Shown: positions 24,147-34,101, numbered from the stretch's first letter. The stretch is 64,000 nt of DNA from Mycobacterium sp. 852002-51163_SCH5372311 (GCF_001667115.1 NZ_LZIJ01000020.1:21090-85089), one strand, 5' to 3'. Made by a program: numbers and translations. The notes: generated by a model from the sequence alone, not told the origin.

Positions 24147-25049
24147 TCATGCCGCGATGAACTCCGAGGCGAAAGCACGCGAACGGTCGACGACTTCGGC
24201 CCGGTCGAAGCCGCGCGGCGCGATGGTGAGCCAGGTGACACCGGCCGCCTCGAGCCGTGCAATGGTCGTGTGACGTTCATCGGCCGATTTGGTGTCGTCC
24301 AACAGGTTTCCCGCCGAGAAGCAGATGTCCAGTTGCGCGGTGCGGCCGATCTCGACCGCGTACTGCTTGGCCCAGTCAATGGCGCGTTCCAATTCATCGA
24401 TGGTCGAGATCTCCGCGGTGCGCGACGCCGCGGCGTAGCCGAAGGTGTTGAATGGGGCCCATCCCTGGGCGCGCGACACGGCACGGCGTACGGCCGGTTT
24501 GCTGTTGCCGCCGACCCACACCGGCGGGGGAGTCGCCGGCAGCGGGCGCAGCCGGACACCGCGGGCGGCGAACGACGCCCCTTCGTAGGCAATGTCCTCG
24601 CCGGTGAGCACCTTGTCCAGGACGTCGAGGGCCTCGTCGAGCAGAGCGCCGCGGTTGTCGAAATCGATTCCGAGGGCCCTGAATTCGGGCTTGAGGTATC
24701 CGGCGGCAGTCCCCAGGATAAGCCGCCCGTTCGACAGTGCGGCGAGGCTTTGAATCGATTTGGCGCCGAGAAACGGGTTGCGGTAGGCGGCGATGTAGAC
24801 ATTGGTCAGCAGCTTGAGGTTGGTTGTTGCGGCCGCGGCGAAGGCCAACGCGACGAAGGGGTCAAGGGCATGGTGGCCACCGTGGTCGAGCCACTTTGCG
24901 TCGGGTGCGGGGTGGTCGGTGACGTGGACTGCCGCGAATCCGCTTGCTTCGGCCACTCGTGCGATGTCGGCGATCGCGTCAGCGGTCACGAATTCGTCGG
25001 CCGTTTCGACACGTTGGGTGGGCAGTTCGAGGGAGAAGCAAACGGTCAC
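24147..25049 (-). CDS. LLM-class (F420-type) oxidoreductase
   Basis: The product is 300 residues from a GTG at 25049 that overlaps the upstream stop (GTGA). An AAAGGACC site precedes it. The luciferase-like TIM-barrel pattern is visible: FAAVHVTDHPAPD, AFAAAATTNLKLLTNVYIAAYRNPF, SNGRLILGTAAGYLKPE and TPPPVWVGGNSKPAVRRA. In mycobacteria the group mostly uses F420. It is the second gene of an operon with the acyl-CoA dehydrogenase. It may reduce a double bond or oxidize an alcohol of the pathway; substrate unknown. Confidence 0.88.
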   Translation of the reverse strand: MTVCFSLELPTQRVETADEFVTADAIADIARVAEASGFAAVHVTDHPAPDAKWLDHGGHHALDPFVALAFAAAATTNLKLLTNVYIAAYRNPFLGAKSIQSLAALSNGRLILGTAAGYLKPEFRALGIDFDNRGALLDEALDVLDKVLTGEDIAYEGASFAARGVRLRPLPATPPPVWVGGNSKPAVRRAVSRAQGWAPFNTFGYAAASRTAEISTIDELERAIDWAKQYAVEIGRTAQLDICFSAGNLLDDTKSADERHTTIARLEAAGVTWLTIAPRGFDRAEVVDRSRAFASEFIAA

Positions 25050-26161
25050 AAGGGTCCTTTCGGTCCGGAGACGAGCGTGGCGAGGCGTTGGGCGTGGTAG
25101 TCCGGGTCGCCGAAGATCAACTGGGTGGCTTTGGCGCGCCGGACGAACAGGTGGGCATCGTGTTCCCAGGTGAACCCGAGGCCGCCGTGGATGTGCATAT
25201 TGTCGAGCGCAACCTGGAGGAAGGCTTCCGAACACACCAGCTTCGCGACCGACGCGGCCGTAGGCAGGTCATCGGTGCCCGCCGCTTCTGCCGCATGCGA
25301 CTCGGCCGAACGCGCACCCTCCACCCGGACCAGCATGTCCGCGCACCGATGCTTCACCGCTTGGAAACTGCCGATCGGGCGACCGAACTGGATTCGATTC
25401 TTGGCGTAGTCGACGGCCATGTCGAGGCAGCGTTGCGCGGCACCGACCTGCTCGGCCGCCAACGCAATGACGGCGAGGTCCGATGTGCGCGCCAGGAAGT
25501 TCTCGGCGCCACCGTCGGGTCCGATCAAATCCGCTCGCGCGCCGTCGAACTCCACCCGGGCCAGCTTGCGGGTGCGGTCGAGTCCGGCCAGCGGCGTTCG
25601 GCGCAGCCCCGGTGACTCGGCGCTTACCGCAAGCAACGAGATGCCCGCCGATGTGCCGGCCGCTACGAGTACGACGTCCGCGGTGTGACCGTCGATCACC
25701 AGCGGTGCCTCGCCATGGATTTGATAGCCGGTGCCGTCGCGGTCAGCCCGGCATGTCACAGCGGCGGGGTCCCACGCGTCGAGTCGGCCGTTGAGGATCA
25801 GCGTCGCGGTGGTAGAGCCATCGACGAACCCGGGTACGAACCGTTCCGCAGCCGCGTCGTCACCGCTGGACAGAACGGCCTGGCTCGCCAGCCCAACGGT
25901 GGCAAAAAAAGGGGAGCACAACAGCGCGCGCCCCATCTCTTCGAAGACCACTGCCAGTTCGGTCACACCAGCGCCCGCGCCGCCCCATCGCTCGGGTACG
26001 GCAATGCCGTGCAGACCCAACTCGCCGGCCATCTGGCGCCAGGATGGCTCGTCGTACCCGGTGTCCGTCGACATCAGCTTGCGTACGGTCTCGCGGGGCG
26101 ATGTGGCAGTCAGGTAGTCGCGGACGACGCTGCGAAGGTCTTCGGCCTCACTTGTCGGCAC
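25046..26161 (-). CDS. Acyl-CoA dehydrogenase, small type
   Basis: The product is 371 residues. Typical segments are ELGLHGIAVPERWGGAG, FEEMGRALLCSPFFATV, AAEQVGAAQRCLDMAVDYA, FGRPIGSFQAVKHR and HIHGGLGFTWEHDAHLF. The first third is weaker in FAD contacts than the full-length forms, as for the small subunits of mycobacterial heteromeric dehydrogenases (FadE26/27 style). It is followed by the LLM oxidoreductase with a GTGA overlap. The start GTG at 26161 is the first good one; a short 29-codon frame just upstream is not credible. Confidence 0.88.
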   Translation of the reverse strand: MPTSEAEDLRSVVRDYLTATSPRETVRKLMSTDTGYDEPSWRQMAGELGLHGIAVPERWGGAGAGVTELAVVFEEMGRALLCSPFFATVGLASQAVLSSGDDAAAERFVPGFVDGSTTATLILNGRLDAWDPAAVTCRADRDGTGYQIHGEAPLVIDGHTADVVLVAAGTSAGISLLAVSAESPGLRRTPLAGLDRTRKLARVEFDGARADLIGPDGGAENFLARTSDLAVIALAAEQVGAAQRCLDMAVDYAKNRIQFGRPIGSFQAVKHRCADMLVRVEGARSAESHAAEAAGTDDLPTAASVAKLVCSEAFLQVALDNMHIHGGLGFTWEHDAHLFVRRAKATQLIFGDPDYHAQRLATLVSGPKGPL

Positions 26162-26355
26162 GCGCGACCTCCCGGTTCAGCAGCGCCTCGGCGTCGACGG
26201 GAATCCACCTGACCAGTGCAGGAACCCGCAGGCTCATTGCTTCCCGCCGATCACGTTGGCCGTCAGTGGCTTTGATGGGGTCATGCCTTCCTTGCCCTGG
26301 CCAGCTCGCCCCGCGATAGCCATTGCCGGACCAGGATAGTATGTTTCTTGAAAAT

Positions 26356-26373
26356 AGAGAATAATCATTCTCG
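26356..26373. promoter_or_regulatory. AGAGAA-N6-TTCTCG palindrome upstream of amidohydrolase 2
   Basis: 5-bp perfect arms GAGAA and TTCTC around TAATCA, 18-35 bp upstream of the start at 26391. The spacing and arms match 32585-32602. Confidence 0.55.
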
Positions 26374-26390
26374 CGCGAAGGAGCGACGCA

Positions 26391-27587
26391 GTGGCGACCG
26401 AACTCGACTACGGTATTTTTGACTGCGACACCCACTGCTACGAGACGCGGGATGCGTTCACCCGCTATCTGCCGGAAAAGTTTCGGGACCGGGCCATCAC
26501 CACTGTGCGAGGGGCGGACGGCGTCGAGGTGATCCTCGCGGGGCATCGCGTCGCCACCTTCAACAGCGAAGGGGGCCTGGGTCTTGATGTTGCTTACCGG
26601 CCCGGCTCACTCAAGGAGATGCTCAAGCAGATGGGATCGGGCAACCCTGAGGAGTCCTACGAGCCGCAACCCATGCAACCGGAATTCATCGAGCGTGCTG
26701 CCCGCCTAACGGTCATGGCGGACCAGAACATCGAGCGCATGGTCATCTATCCCAGCGGTATGGCGCTGGCCGCCGAACACTACGTCGACGACACGGCGGC
26801 ACTGTATGCCAATCTGCGCTCGTTCAACCGATGGTTCGACGAGGAATGGGGTTTCAACTACGAAGAAAAGATCTTCGCCACGGCGCTGATGTCGTTGCGC
26901 GACTTGGATTCTGCGATCGCCGAGACGGAGGCGATCCTCGCACAGGGTGCCAAATTCGTGCTGCTGCCGACTGGGCCGGCTTACGGCCGGTCACCCGGCG
27001 ACCCGTACTTCGACCCCATCTACGCACGTTTGCAAGAGGCCGGCTGCATCCTGGTGTTCCACATCATGCCGTTCTGGTACTTCAATGCGATCTCGCCGGC
27101 CTGGGGGCAGAATTCCGACCCTGCCTCGTGGCACATGTCGGCGTGGCAGTGGATGAACATCTACGGCCAGCGGCCGATCGAGGAGACGCTGTCCGCGCTC
27201 ATCTTCGACAACCTCTTCGGTCGCTTTCCGGGTCTGAACGTCCTCGTCGCCGAGCACGGGGCGGAATGGGTGCCGTTCTTCGTCAGACACATGGACAAGA
27301 GCCGCGGCATGGGCCGCAACGGTCCGTGGATCGGCGGGAAACTGAACGAGCGGCCGTCGGCGATCTTCCGGCGTCATGTCCGTGTCGTGCCGTACCCCGA
27401 GGACGACATCCCGGCGATCGTCGCGGGCATGGGATACGACGACTGCCTGGTAATGGGTTCGGACTATCCGCACGCCGAGGGCCTGGCTGTGCCGAGCGAG
27501 TTCGCCAACCTGCTCGATCCGCTCGACGACGCCTCGAAGCGGCGAATCATGCGCGACAACGCCGACCAGCTGCTCTCGCGCAGCTGA
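26391..27587 (+). CDS. Amidohydrolase (ACMSD-like), paralogue 2
   Basis: The product is 398 residues from GTG 26391, preceded by GAAGGAG. The N-terminal metal motif is FDCDTHCYE (H-x-x-E), and the C-terminal one VMGSDYPHAEG. It is the first gene of an operon with two acyl-CoA dehydrogenases and an acyl-CoA ligase that continues to 31341. It may hydrolyse or decarboxylate an intermediate of the same route. It differs from paralogues 1 and 3 in most of the barrel and carries a distinct insert around SGNPEESYEPQPM. Confidence 0.87.
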   Translation: MATELDYGIFDCDTHCYETRDAFTRYLPEKFRDRAITTVRGADGVEVILAGHRVATFNSEGGLGLDVAYRPGSLKEMLKQMGSGNPEESYEPQPMQPEFIERAARLTVMADQNIERMVIYPSGMALAAEHYVDDTAALYANLRSFNRWFDEEWGFNYEEKIFATALMSLRDLDSAIAETEAILAQGAKFVLLPTGPAYGRSPGDPYFDPIYARLQEAGCILVFHIMPFWYFNAISPAWGQNSDPASWHMSAWQWMNIYGQRPIEETLSALIFDNLFGRFPGLNVLVAEHGAEWVPFFVRHMDKSRGMGRNGPWIGGKLNERPSAIFRRHVRVVPYPEDDIPAIVAGMGYDDCLVMGSDYPHAEGLAVPSEFANLLDPLDDASKRRIMRDNADQLLSRS

Positions 27588-27593
27588 CACGCG

Positions 27594-28574
27594 ATGGCTG
27601 ACCAGAACTCAGGCGTGGTCGATTTCGAGGTCGACCTCGACCTACTGCGAGTGTCGGCGCGGGAGTTTCTGGCCGAACGCGTTGAGAAGGGATCTGTCAA
27701 GGACCTCGCGGCGATGGATTGGACCGGGCTGCTCGTCGATGAGGTGATGGGTGGCGCAGGCTGGCGTCCTGTCGAGACATGCCTTGTGGCCGAGGAACTC
27801 GGGCGAGCACAGGACGGGTCGGCGTGGTTTGGCACGACCATGGCCGCCGCGGCACTCGCCTCGGCGCCCGAGGAGGTCAGGGAACTGTTACTGCCCGGCT
27901 TGCTCGCCGGCACTGCGACGGCGGGCTTTTCGACCTTCGACGACTCCGTACGGGTCATCCGCGGCGATGACGTTGATGTAGTTGTTCTTCTGGCGCGCAA
28001 CGGGATTCACTTGTTCTGCGACCTGGATCCCGCACGGTTCACGTTGGATGCTGATCTGCTCGACGTCACCAGAACGGTATGGCGGGCCGATCTCGCGGAC
28101 GCGCCCAGCGCCTTGATCGGGTCGCGCGAACGGGCGGACGAGCTGATCTCCGTGGCTCGGTTGCTCGTCGCGGCCGATTCTGTCGGCGCCGTATCGATGA
28201 CCCTTGAACGGCTGACGGCATATCTCAAGGAGCGCGTCGCGTTCGGTGCGCCGATCGCGAGTTTCCAGGCGATTCAGCACCGTCTGGTAGAGCTACTGCT
28301 CTTCGAGGTCAAAGCACGCGCCGTAGTCATGAGGGCGGCGCGTGCAATTGCCGTCGCCGACGAAAGAGCGACCGCGCTGGCGGCGGCGGCGCACGCGTTC
28401 GTAGCGGCCAAAGCCACTGCCGCCGTGGACGACTGCATGCAACTGTCCGGCGGCATCGGATTCACCTGGGAGTACCCGCTGCACTTCGAACTTCGTCGTG
28501 TCTTCACGAACGCTCAGCTGATAGGCACGGCGCGGTCGAGTCGGGCGCTGCTGGCGGAGGTGTCAGGCTGGTGA
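27594..28574 (+). CDS. Acyl-CoA dehydrogenase, small subunit of a likely pair
   Basis: The product is 326 residues, shorter than the 380-400 of homomeric enzymes. Segments RVSAREFLAERVEKGS, VAEELGRAQDGSAWFG, FGAPIASFQAIQHRLVELL and LSGGIGFTWEYPLHFELRR are typical. The middle strands that bind FAD are reduced. The following gene overlaps by 4 bp and is full-length, so together they look like the alpha2beta2 dehydrogenases known from mycobacterial cholesterol side-chain degradation. Confidence 0.88.
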   Translation: MADQNSGVVDFEVDLDLLRVSAREFLAERVEKGSVKDLAAMDWTGLLVDEVMGGAGWRPVETCLVAEELGRAQDGSAWFGTTMAAAALASAPEEVRELLLPGLLAGTATAGFSTFDDSVRVIRGDDVDVVVLLARNGIHLFCDLDPARFTLDADLLDVTRTVWRADLADAPSALIGSRERADELISVARLLVAADSVGAVSMTLERLTAYLKERVAFGAPIASFQAIQHRLVELLLFEVKARAVVMRAARAIAVADERATALAAAAHAFVAAKATAAVDDCMQLSGGIGFTWEYPLHFELRRVFTNAQLIGTARSSRALLAEVSGW

Positions 28575-29773
28575 GCGTTTTCGGGAACCGACCTTCACGC
28601 GCACAGCTGTCCGAATTCAGGAGTCGGGTCAGGGCACACATCGCCGAACATGCACCGGCGTTCGAAGCGCGCGAGGGCCACCGCGCCCCCGAAACCGCCG
28701 AACAGGAAGCCCTGCTTCGCAAGTGGTTTGCCAGCCTGTTCGATGCGGGGTTCACCGGCGCGGACTGGCCGGTCGAATACGGTGGGCGCACCGATTACCA
28801 CCCACTGCATGACCGCATCGTGAGCGAGGAGATTCTGCGCGCTCGCGCACCACGGCCCGTCGACCAAGTCAACTTGGCCGCACACGTCTTGTTGCACTTC
28901 GGTTCTGAAGAGCAGAAGCGCACGCTGCTGGCACCGATCCGGAGCAGCGAGCACGTCTGGTGCCAGCTGCTCAGCGAGCCCGATGCCGGCAGCGATATCG
29001 CGGCAGTACGCACCCGCGGTGCGCCGCAAGCCGATGGCAGCTGGCTCGTCGACGGCCACAAGATCTGGATTACCGACGGACACTGGGCTGACATGGGCCT
29101 CGCCCTGATCCGCACTGATCCGACTTCGTCGCGCCACCACGGACTCTCGATCTTCGCCGTGCCGCTCGCTGCGGACGGTGTCGAGGTTCGCCCGATCCGC
29201 ACGATCGGTGATGCGATCGAAGTCAACGAGGTCTTCCTCACCGGAGTTCGGCTTGACTCCGGCAGCCTGATCGGTCAGGTTGGCCAAGGTTGGTCGATCA
29301 TCATGGCGGGCTTGGACTTTGAACGGTTCGGCATCGGCGGCAACGTCATCCTGCTGGAATTGTTGATCGACGACTTGGTCGCCGTGGCCCGCCACGTCCA
29401 TGTCGACGGCGCGCCGGCCCTGGAGTCCGGCGACATCCGCCAGCAGGTGGCCGAGTTGGCGGTAGAGGTCGAAGTGGCCAAGGCGTTCATCGACGACCAC
29501 GTGGAGCGGCTGACAATGGGTGACGAACAACCGGGTGACGGCTCGATCGCGAAGTTGAGTTTTGCCGAGACATATCACCGAGTCGCGGCCTATGGGGCGG
29601 AGCTGGCAGCGTATGCGACAGTCGGCGGGACGGCAAACCGTGATGTAGCGCAGGCCAAACAACGGCTACGTGAATGCTGGCTGTGGTCGCGCGCCTACAC
29701 GATATCGGGTGGCAGCTCGGAGATCATGCGCAACATCCTCGCCAAACGCCGACTGCACCTGCCGAGCCGGTGA
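28571..29773 (+). CDS. Acyl-CoA dehydrogenase, large subunit of a likely pair
   Basis: The product is 400 residues with the full fold: WCQLLSEPDAGSDIAAVRTR, VDGHKIWITDGHWADMGLALIRT, FLTGVRLDSGSLIGQVGQGW and a C-terminal YTISGGSSEIMRNILAKR with the FAD-contacting Arg pattern. GTG start, ATGA-type overlap with 27594. The catalytic Glu position cannot be fixed without alignment. It would introduce an alpha,beta double bond into a CoA ester of the pathway. Confidence 0.9.
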   Translation: MSVFGNRPSRAQLSEFRSRVRAHIAEHAPAFEAREGHRAPETAEQEALLRKWFASLFDAGFTGADWPVEYGGRTDYHPLHDRIVSEEILRARAPRPVDQVNLAAHVLLHFGSEEQKRTLLAPIRSSEHVWCQLLSEPDAGSDIAAVRTRGAPQADGSWLVDGHKIWITDGHWADMGLALIRTDPTSSRHHGLSIFAVPLAADGVEVRPIRTIGDAIEVNEVFLTGVRLDSGSLIGQVGQGWSIIMAGLDFERFGIGGNVILLELLIDDLVAVARHVHVDGAPALESGDIRQQVAELAVEVEVAKAFIDDHVERLTMGDEQPGDGSIAKLSFAETYHRVAAYGAELAAYATVGGTANRDVAQAKQRLRECWLWSRAYTISGGSSEIMRNILAKRRLHLPSR

Positions 29774-31341
29774 CCCCTCATCCCGCTGCGCAGACCTACT
29801 GGTCCCTGATCGAGACCGCAGCTCGAGCGCATCCGGATCGGGTGGTCCTCGCCGATGACTATGGGCGCTGCCTGTCCTGCGCACAGCTGCGGGAATCGGC
29901 GCTGACGTGCGCGGCGGCGCTGGCCGAGCGGGGAATAGGCGCGGGCACGGTGGTGACATGGCAACTGCCGACCACCCTGGAGACGATGGTCGTCATGGCG
30001 GCACTGACACGTCTTGGCGCAGTTCAGAACCCGGTGCTACCGATTTGGCGGGCGAGCGAACTGCGCTTTGTGACAACGCAACTCGCTACCGACGTCATCA
30101 TTGTTCCGGGTGTGTGGCGCAACTTCGACCACGCCGCACTCGCGTATCAGCTCGCTGGTGAACGTGCCGTTGCGCGGCCGATGTCCATCGTGGTCGTCGA
30201 CCACGCCGCGCCCATCACCGGCGGGCTTCGGCTGCCTGCCGGCTCGCCCGAGGCGCTGCCTGAGCCGCCTAGGAGCAGCGAGGACTCGCGCTGGATCTAC
30301 TATTCGTCGGGCACGACGGCGGCGCCGAAAGGCGCACGGCACTGCGACCGCTCGGTCATCGCCGGCTCGGCGGGGGTTGTGGGCATCGTCGGCGCTTCCA
30401 GCAGCGACATCAACCCGATCGCGTTCCCGGTTTCGCACATAGGAGGCGCCGCCATGCTCGCCGCGGCTCTCCGTACCGGCATGCGGCTGGTGCTGTTCGA
30501 CGTGTTCGATCCTGTCGAGACCCCCATCGCCATCGCGGCGCATCGGCCGACCTTGTTGGGCAGCGCGACACCGTTCTTCGTCGCGTTTATGGCGGCACAG
30601 CGGGCACACGGCGCCGAGCCGCTCTTTCCCGATCTGCGGGGATGCGTCGGCGGGGGTGCCCCGATCACCGCGGAGTTGGGTCACCAACTGCGTCAGACCT
30701 TTTCGGTCAACGGCGCCGCGAATTCCTGGGGTTTGACCGAGTTTCCCGTAGCCACGTCGCAGACGCCGGAGGCTGCACCGGATGTCCTCGACCGCACTGT
30801 CGGACCGCCGGTGGCGGGCGTGTCGGTGCGAGTCGTCGACGAAGCGGAGCGGCAGGTCGAATGCGGGGTGGAGGGGGAGCTGCGCCTCAAGGGGCCGCAG
30901 TGCTTCCTCGGCTACGTCGACGCCTCCTTGGATGCCCACGCGTTCGACGCCGACGGCTGGTTCCGCACAGGCGATCTGGGCCGCATCGAGGACGACGGAA
31001 ACGTCGTCGTGACCGGACGAATCAAGGATGCGATCATCCGCAATGCGGAGAACATCTCGGCACTGGAGATCGAGGGCGTACTGGCCGCCGACCCAGCGGT
31101 GGCCGACGTCGCGGTCATCGGCGTGCCCGATGAGCGAACCGGGGAGCGCGTCTGCGCCGTCGTCGTCGTGCGCGCCGGCGCAACGGTGACGCTGTCGTCG
31201 GTCTCCGAACATTGTAGAGCGCGAGGGCTGAGCAAGCACAAAACACCCGAACGGCTCGAAATCGTTGATGCGCTGCCCCGCAACCTCACCGGCAAGGTGC
31301 TCAAGACCGAATTGCGTGCCCGGTTCGGGGGCCAAACGTAA
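29770..31341 (+). CDS. Acyl-CoA synthetase / AMP-dependent ligase
   Basis: The product is 523 residues from the GTG at 29770, overlapping the previous stop (GTGA). The ATP motif IYYSSGTTAAPKGARH is near residue 176, A5 WGLTEFP near 320, A7 WFRTGDLG with A8 GRIKDAIIRNAENIS near 400-425, and the catalytic Lys in NLTGKVLKTEL near 510. Last gene of the 26391 operon: amidohydrolase, two dehydrogenases, ligase. It probably activates the substrate used by the dehydrogenase pair. Confidence 0.92.
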   Translation: MTPHPAAQTYWSLIETAARAHPDRVVLADDYGRCLSCAQLRESALTCAAALAERGIGAGTVVTWQLPTTLETMVVMAALTRLGAVQNPVLPIWRASELRFVTTQLATDVIIVPGVWRNFDHAALAYQLAGERAVARPMSIVVVDHAAPITGGLRLPAGSPEALPEPPRSSEDSRWIYYSSGTTAAPKGARHCDRSVIAGSAGVVGIVGASSSDINPIAFPVSHIGGAAMLAAALRTGMRLVLFDVFDPVETPIAIAAHRPTLLGSATPFFVAFMAAQRAHGAEPLFPDLRGCVGGGAPITAELGHQLRQTFSVNGAANSWGLTEFPVATSQTPEAAPDVLDRTVGPPVAGVSVRVVDEAERQVECGVEGELRLKGPQCFLGYVDASLDAHAFDADGWFRTGDLGRIEDDGNVVVTGRIKDAIIRNAENISALEIEGVLAADPAVADVAVIGVPDERTGERVCAVVVVRAGATVTLSSVSEHCRARGLSKHKTPERLEIVDALPRNLTGKVLKTELRARFGGQT

Positions 31342-31391
31342 TGTCCCACAATTCGATTCGACATGCGGGTGAGGACCGCAGTCGAACCCGA

Positions 31392-32567
31392 TTAGACGCC
31401 GATGAGCTCTTTGAGGTTGCCGCCCATCACTCGCGCCGTGGTCGCCGCCGGAAGGGCCTCGAGCTCCTTGACGAAACCCGCAGGGTCGGCCAGTCCCTCG
31501 GGATGCGGGAAGTCTGACCCGAACATCACGCGATCCGCACCGAGAATGTCGATGAGGTGCGACATGTCCTCCTCGTGAAATGGGTTGACCCACACATGCC
31601 TGCGGAAGACATCGCAGGGATGCTCGCTGAACTCCCGCGGCTTCTTGCGGTACACCCGATCGAACACATCCATCAGCCGGTGAGCCCACGACCCGCCGTT
31701 CTCGACGACACCGATTCGCAAGCCCGGAAACCGCTCGAATACCCCGTGTGCGATGAAGGCCGCGAGGGTGTCGAAGATGTGGCGGCTCTCCTCGTAGATG
31801 AAGCCGCGGAACTTCGTCAGCTGGAAGCCCTGGAACTCGTCGCCGCCCTCCCAATCAGAGAGGTAGCGATCGTAGCCGGCGTCGGAGTTGTGCATCTGGA
31901 CCGAGATGCCCGCCGACTCGACCAGCCTCCAGAACTCGTCGAATTCCGGCAATGCCGGTGAACGCGACGTACCGTCCTCCCGCGGGACGGGCGCCGGACG
32001 GATCAGCACCGTCTTGGCACTGTTGTCCAAACACCACTCGAGCTCTTCGACGCCCTTTGCGGGATCGTTGAGCGAGATTGCCGGGACCGCGAAGATGCGG
32101 TTCTGATAATTGAACGTCCAGTCGTCGAGCAGCCAGCGGTTGAAGGCGTGGGTGACAGCATGGGTGAGCTCGGTGTCGGACTTTGTGCGTTCCTCGAGCA
32201 TGCCCGCCGTGGTGGGAAACATCACGGCGCCGTTGACACCTTGGCGGTCCATCAACGCCAGGCGCAGGTCAGGACGACGGAACTCGTCCGGGCAGCGGAT
32301 CGGGTCGGCGAGTTCCCGCAGCGTTTTGCCCTCCGGATTGATCCCGCGGTAGTAATCGGCCCACGCGCCCGGGGTGGGAATGACCTCGTAAGTCGGGTTC
32401 GGAATGCATTCGGTGACCACACCAAGGATCTGCAGCTTCTTGCGGCCGTTGACGTCGATGAACTTCAGCGCCTCGGAGTACTTCTCCGGCAGATACCGCG
32501 TGTAGGCGTCGATGGTTTCGTACATGTGGTTGTCGGCGTCCCACACTTCCAATGCCTTGCCGCTCAC
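31392..32567 (-). CDS. Amidohydrolase (ACMSD-like), paralogue 3
   Basis: The product is 391 residues from a GTG at 32567. GGAGG lies about 6 bp upstream, which favours this start over 32603. The N-terminal motif is WDADNHMYE, almost identical to that of paralogue 1 (FDIDNHMYE), and the C-terminal one MFGSDFPHPEG is the same. It is therefore the closest relative of the 22099 product. Convergent with the preceding ligase gene, with 50 bp between. Confidence 0.87.
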   Translation of the reverse strand: MSGKALEVWDADNHMYETIDAYTRYLPEKYSEALKFIDVNGRKKLQILGVVTECIPNPTYEVIPTPGAWADYYRGINPEGKTLRELADPIRCPDEFRRPDLRLALMDRQGVNGAVMFPTTAGMLEERTKSDTELTHAVTHAFNRWLLDDWTFNYQNRIFAVPAISLNDPAKGVEELEWCLDNSAKTVLIRPAPVPREDGTSRSPALPEFDEFWRLVESAGISVQMHNSDAGYDRYLSDWEGGDEFQGFQLTKFRGFIYEESRHIFDTLAAFIAHGVFERFPGLRIGVVENGGSWAHRLMDVFDRVYRKKPREFSEHPCDVFRRHVWVNPFHEEDMSHLIDILGADRVMFGSDFPHPEGLADPAGFVKELEALPAATTARVMGGNLKELIGV

Positions 32568-32584
32568 CCGCACCTCCAACCTAC

Positions 32585-32602
32585 TGAGAATATTGATTCT
32601 CA
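32585..32602. promoter_or_regulatory. Perfect TGAGAA-N6-TTCTCA palindrome upstream of amidohydrolase 3
   Basis: Perfect 6-bp arms around TATTGA, 18-35 bp upstream of the 32567 start and 484 bp into the space beyond the 32638 gene end, which runs the other way. The best example of the motif with 53604-53621. Confidence 0.65.
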
Positions 32603-32637
32603 ACTTAGCAGAACGGTGGTATCCAGACCTAGAAGGG

Positions 32638-34101
32638 TCACTCGCCGGCCAATGCTGCCAGTTCGCGCTTGACCACCTTGCCGACGTCGTTGCGGGGCAA
32701 CTGCTCGACGAAGACCACGCGCACGGGAACCCGGTAAGGCGTCAGACGTTCGCGACACCACGCGATCAGATCCTCCTCCGACGGGTCATCCTGGTGACGC
32801 GCGACGAAGGCCCACGGCACTTCTCCGAGCCGTTCATCGGGTATCCCCACGACGGCGGCTTCCCGCACACCATCGGCGGCCAGCAGGACGTCCTCCACGG
32901 CGCCCGGAAACACCTTCAGGCCACCGCGGTTGATCATGTCCGATACCCGGCCGTCGAGCCACAGGAAGCCGTCGTCGTCGAACCAGCCGAGGTCGCCGGT
33001 GTGAAACCAACCGTCGTGGGTGAGGCGGTCCAGGAAGGCTGGATCGATTTTGCGGGCGGCCGTCGTCGGCGTGCGCACCATCACCTCGTCGTCGACGATC
33101 GTGACGTCGATGCCCGGCAGCGGCCGCCCGACCGATCCCAGTTTGGTGTCGCCCCATTCGCGCGCATCGGCGGCCGACCAGCCCACGACCTCGCCGCCGA
33201 GTTCCGTTTGGCCGTAGGAGTTCAGCACGATAACCCCGAACTTGTCCCGGAAACGGGCCGCCTGTACCGGCGAAAGGGGGGCGGTGATCGACCGGACGAT
33301 CTTCAGCGGCGATAGGTCGTGGACCGAGTCGTCGTGCAGGACCATGGTCAGCGCCGCTGGTGGCAGCACGGTTGAGCGCAGCTTGTGTTGCTTGACCAGC
33401 GCCGCGAAATCCGACGGGGAGAACCGGTCCATCAGCACGACACCCGACCCCGCCCGGAAGGCGAACAGTACCTGGTAGATACCGGCCCACAGGGACAACG
33501 ACAACGGGACCAGATTCGGCATGGGGGGCCGCTTCGGTTGGTCTGTAACAGCTTTCGTCCCGCGGAGTTTGAGCAGCAGCCGGTCGATCAGATCCAGCAC
33601 CGTGCTGTGGCGAAGGGGCACCGGCTTCGGCGGACCGGTGGTGCCCGACGTGAACTGCAGCAGCGCGACATCCTGGTCGTAGGAGTCGTCGTAGCGCCGC
33701 AGGACGGCGGTGTGGTCCGGCGACGCGGTTGTTGCCCATCTCAGCGAGTCACCGGTGATGACCGGCAGGCGAAACGCCGAGAATCGTTGTGCAAGTTGAG
33801 GAGCAGTGATGACGACGGCGGGGCGCAATGTCTCCACCTGTGTCACGATTTCGGCATCGGCCGCCCTGGGGTTCAGTGGTGTGTACACGCCACCGGCGCG
33901 CCATGTGCCGAACAGCGCGGCGATGGTCGTGGCGTCGTTGGGCAGCATCGCGGCGACCACCTGTCCCGCCGCGAGTCCGCTCTTTACCAGCATCGTGTCG
34001 AGTTGTTCGGCGCTGGCCGCGAGCTCGTCGCGCGACACTGAGGCGCCGAGCATGTGTACCGCGACGTCGGGCAGGCCGTCCAGTAACTCCGCGAGACTCA
34101 C
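32638..34101 (-). CDS. AMP-dependent synthetase/ligase
   Basis: The product is 487 residues. The ATP motif LQFTSGTTGPPKPVPL is near residue 149, A5 NSYGQTELGG near 290, A8 GRVSDMINRGGLKV near 400 and the catalytic Lys in NDVGKVVKREL near 475. It lies at the 3' end of a seven-gene minus-strand operon (39032 to 32638) in which all neighbouring stops and starts overlap or lie within 5 bp. Probably the activating enzyme for that operon's beta-oxidation module. Shorter than the other ligases at the N-terminus (no leader before SRDELAASAEQ). Confidence 0.9.
   Translation of the reverse strand: MSLAELLDGLPDVAVHMLGASVSRDELAASAEQLDTMLVKSGLAAGQVVAAMLPNDATTIAALFGTWRAGGVYTPLNPRAADAEIVTQVETLRPAVVITAPQLAQRFSAFRLPVITGDSLRWATTASPDHTAVLRRYDDSYDQDVALLQFTSGTTGPPKPVPLRHSTVLDLIDRLLLKLRGTKAVTDQPKRPPMPNLVPLSLSLWAGIYQVLFAFRAGSGVVLMDRFSPSDFAALVKQHKLRSTVLPPAALTMVLHDDSVHDLSPLKIVRSITAPLSPVQAARFRDKFGVIVLNSYGQTELGGEVVGWSAADAREWGDTKLGSVGRPLPGIDVTIVDDEVMVRTPTTAARKIDPAFLDRLTHDGWFHTGDLGWFDDDGFLWLDGRVSDMINRGGLKVFPGAVEDVLLAADGVREAAVVGIPDERLGEVPWAFVARHQDDPSEEDLIAWCRERLTPYRVPVRVVFVEQLPRNDVGKVVKRELAALAGE

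Noticed and set aside
26148..26237. A 29-codon frame (MSLRVPALVRWIP...) overlapping the start of the acyl-CoA dehydrogenase
   Set aside because: It has only a weak GGGAAG site, matches no family I recognise and overlaps the next start by 14 bp. Noted as a possible leader peptide only.
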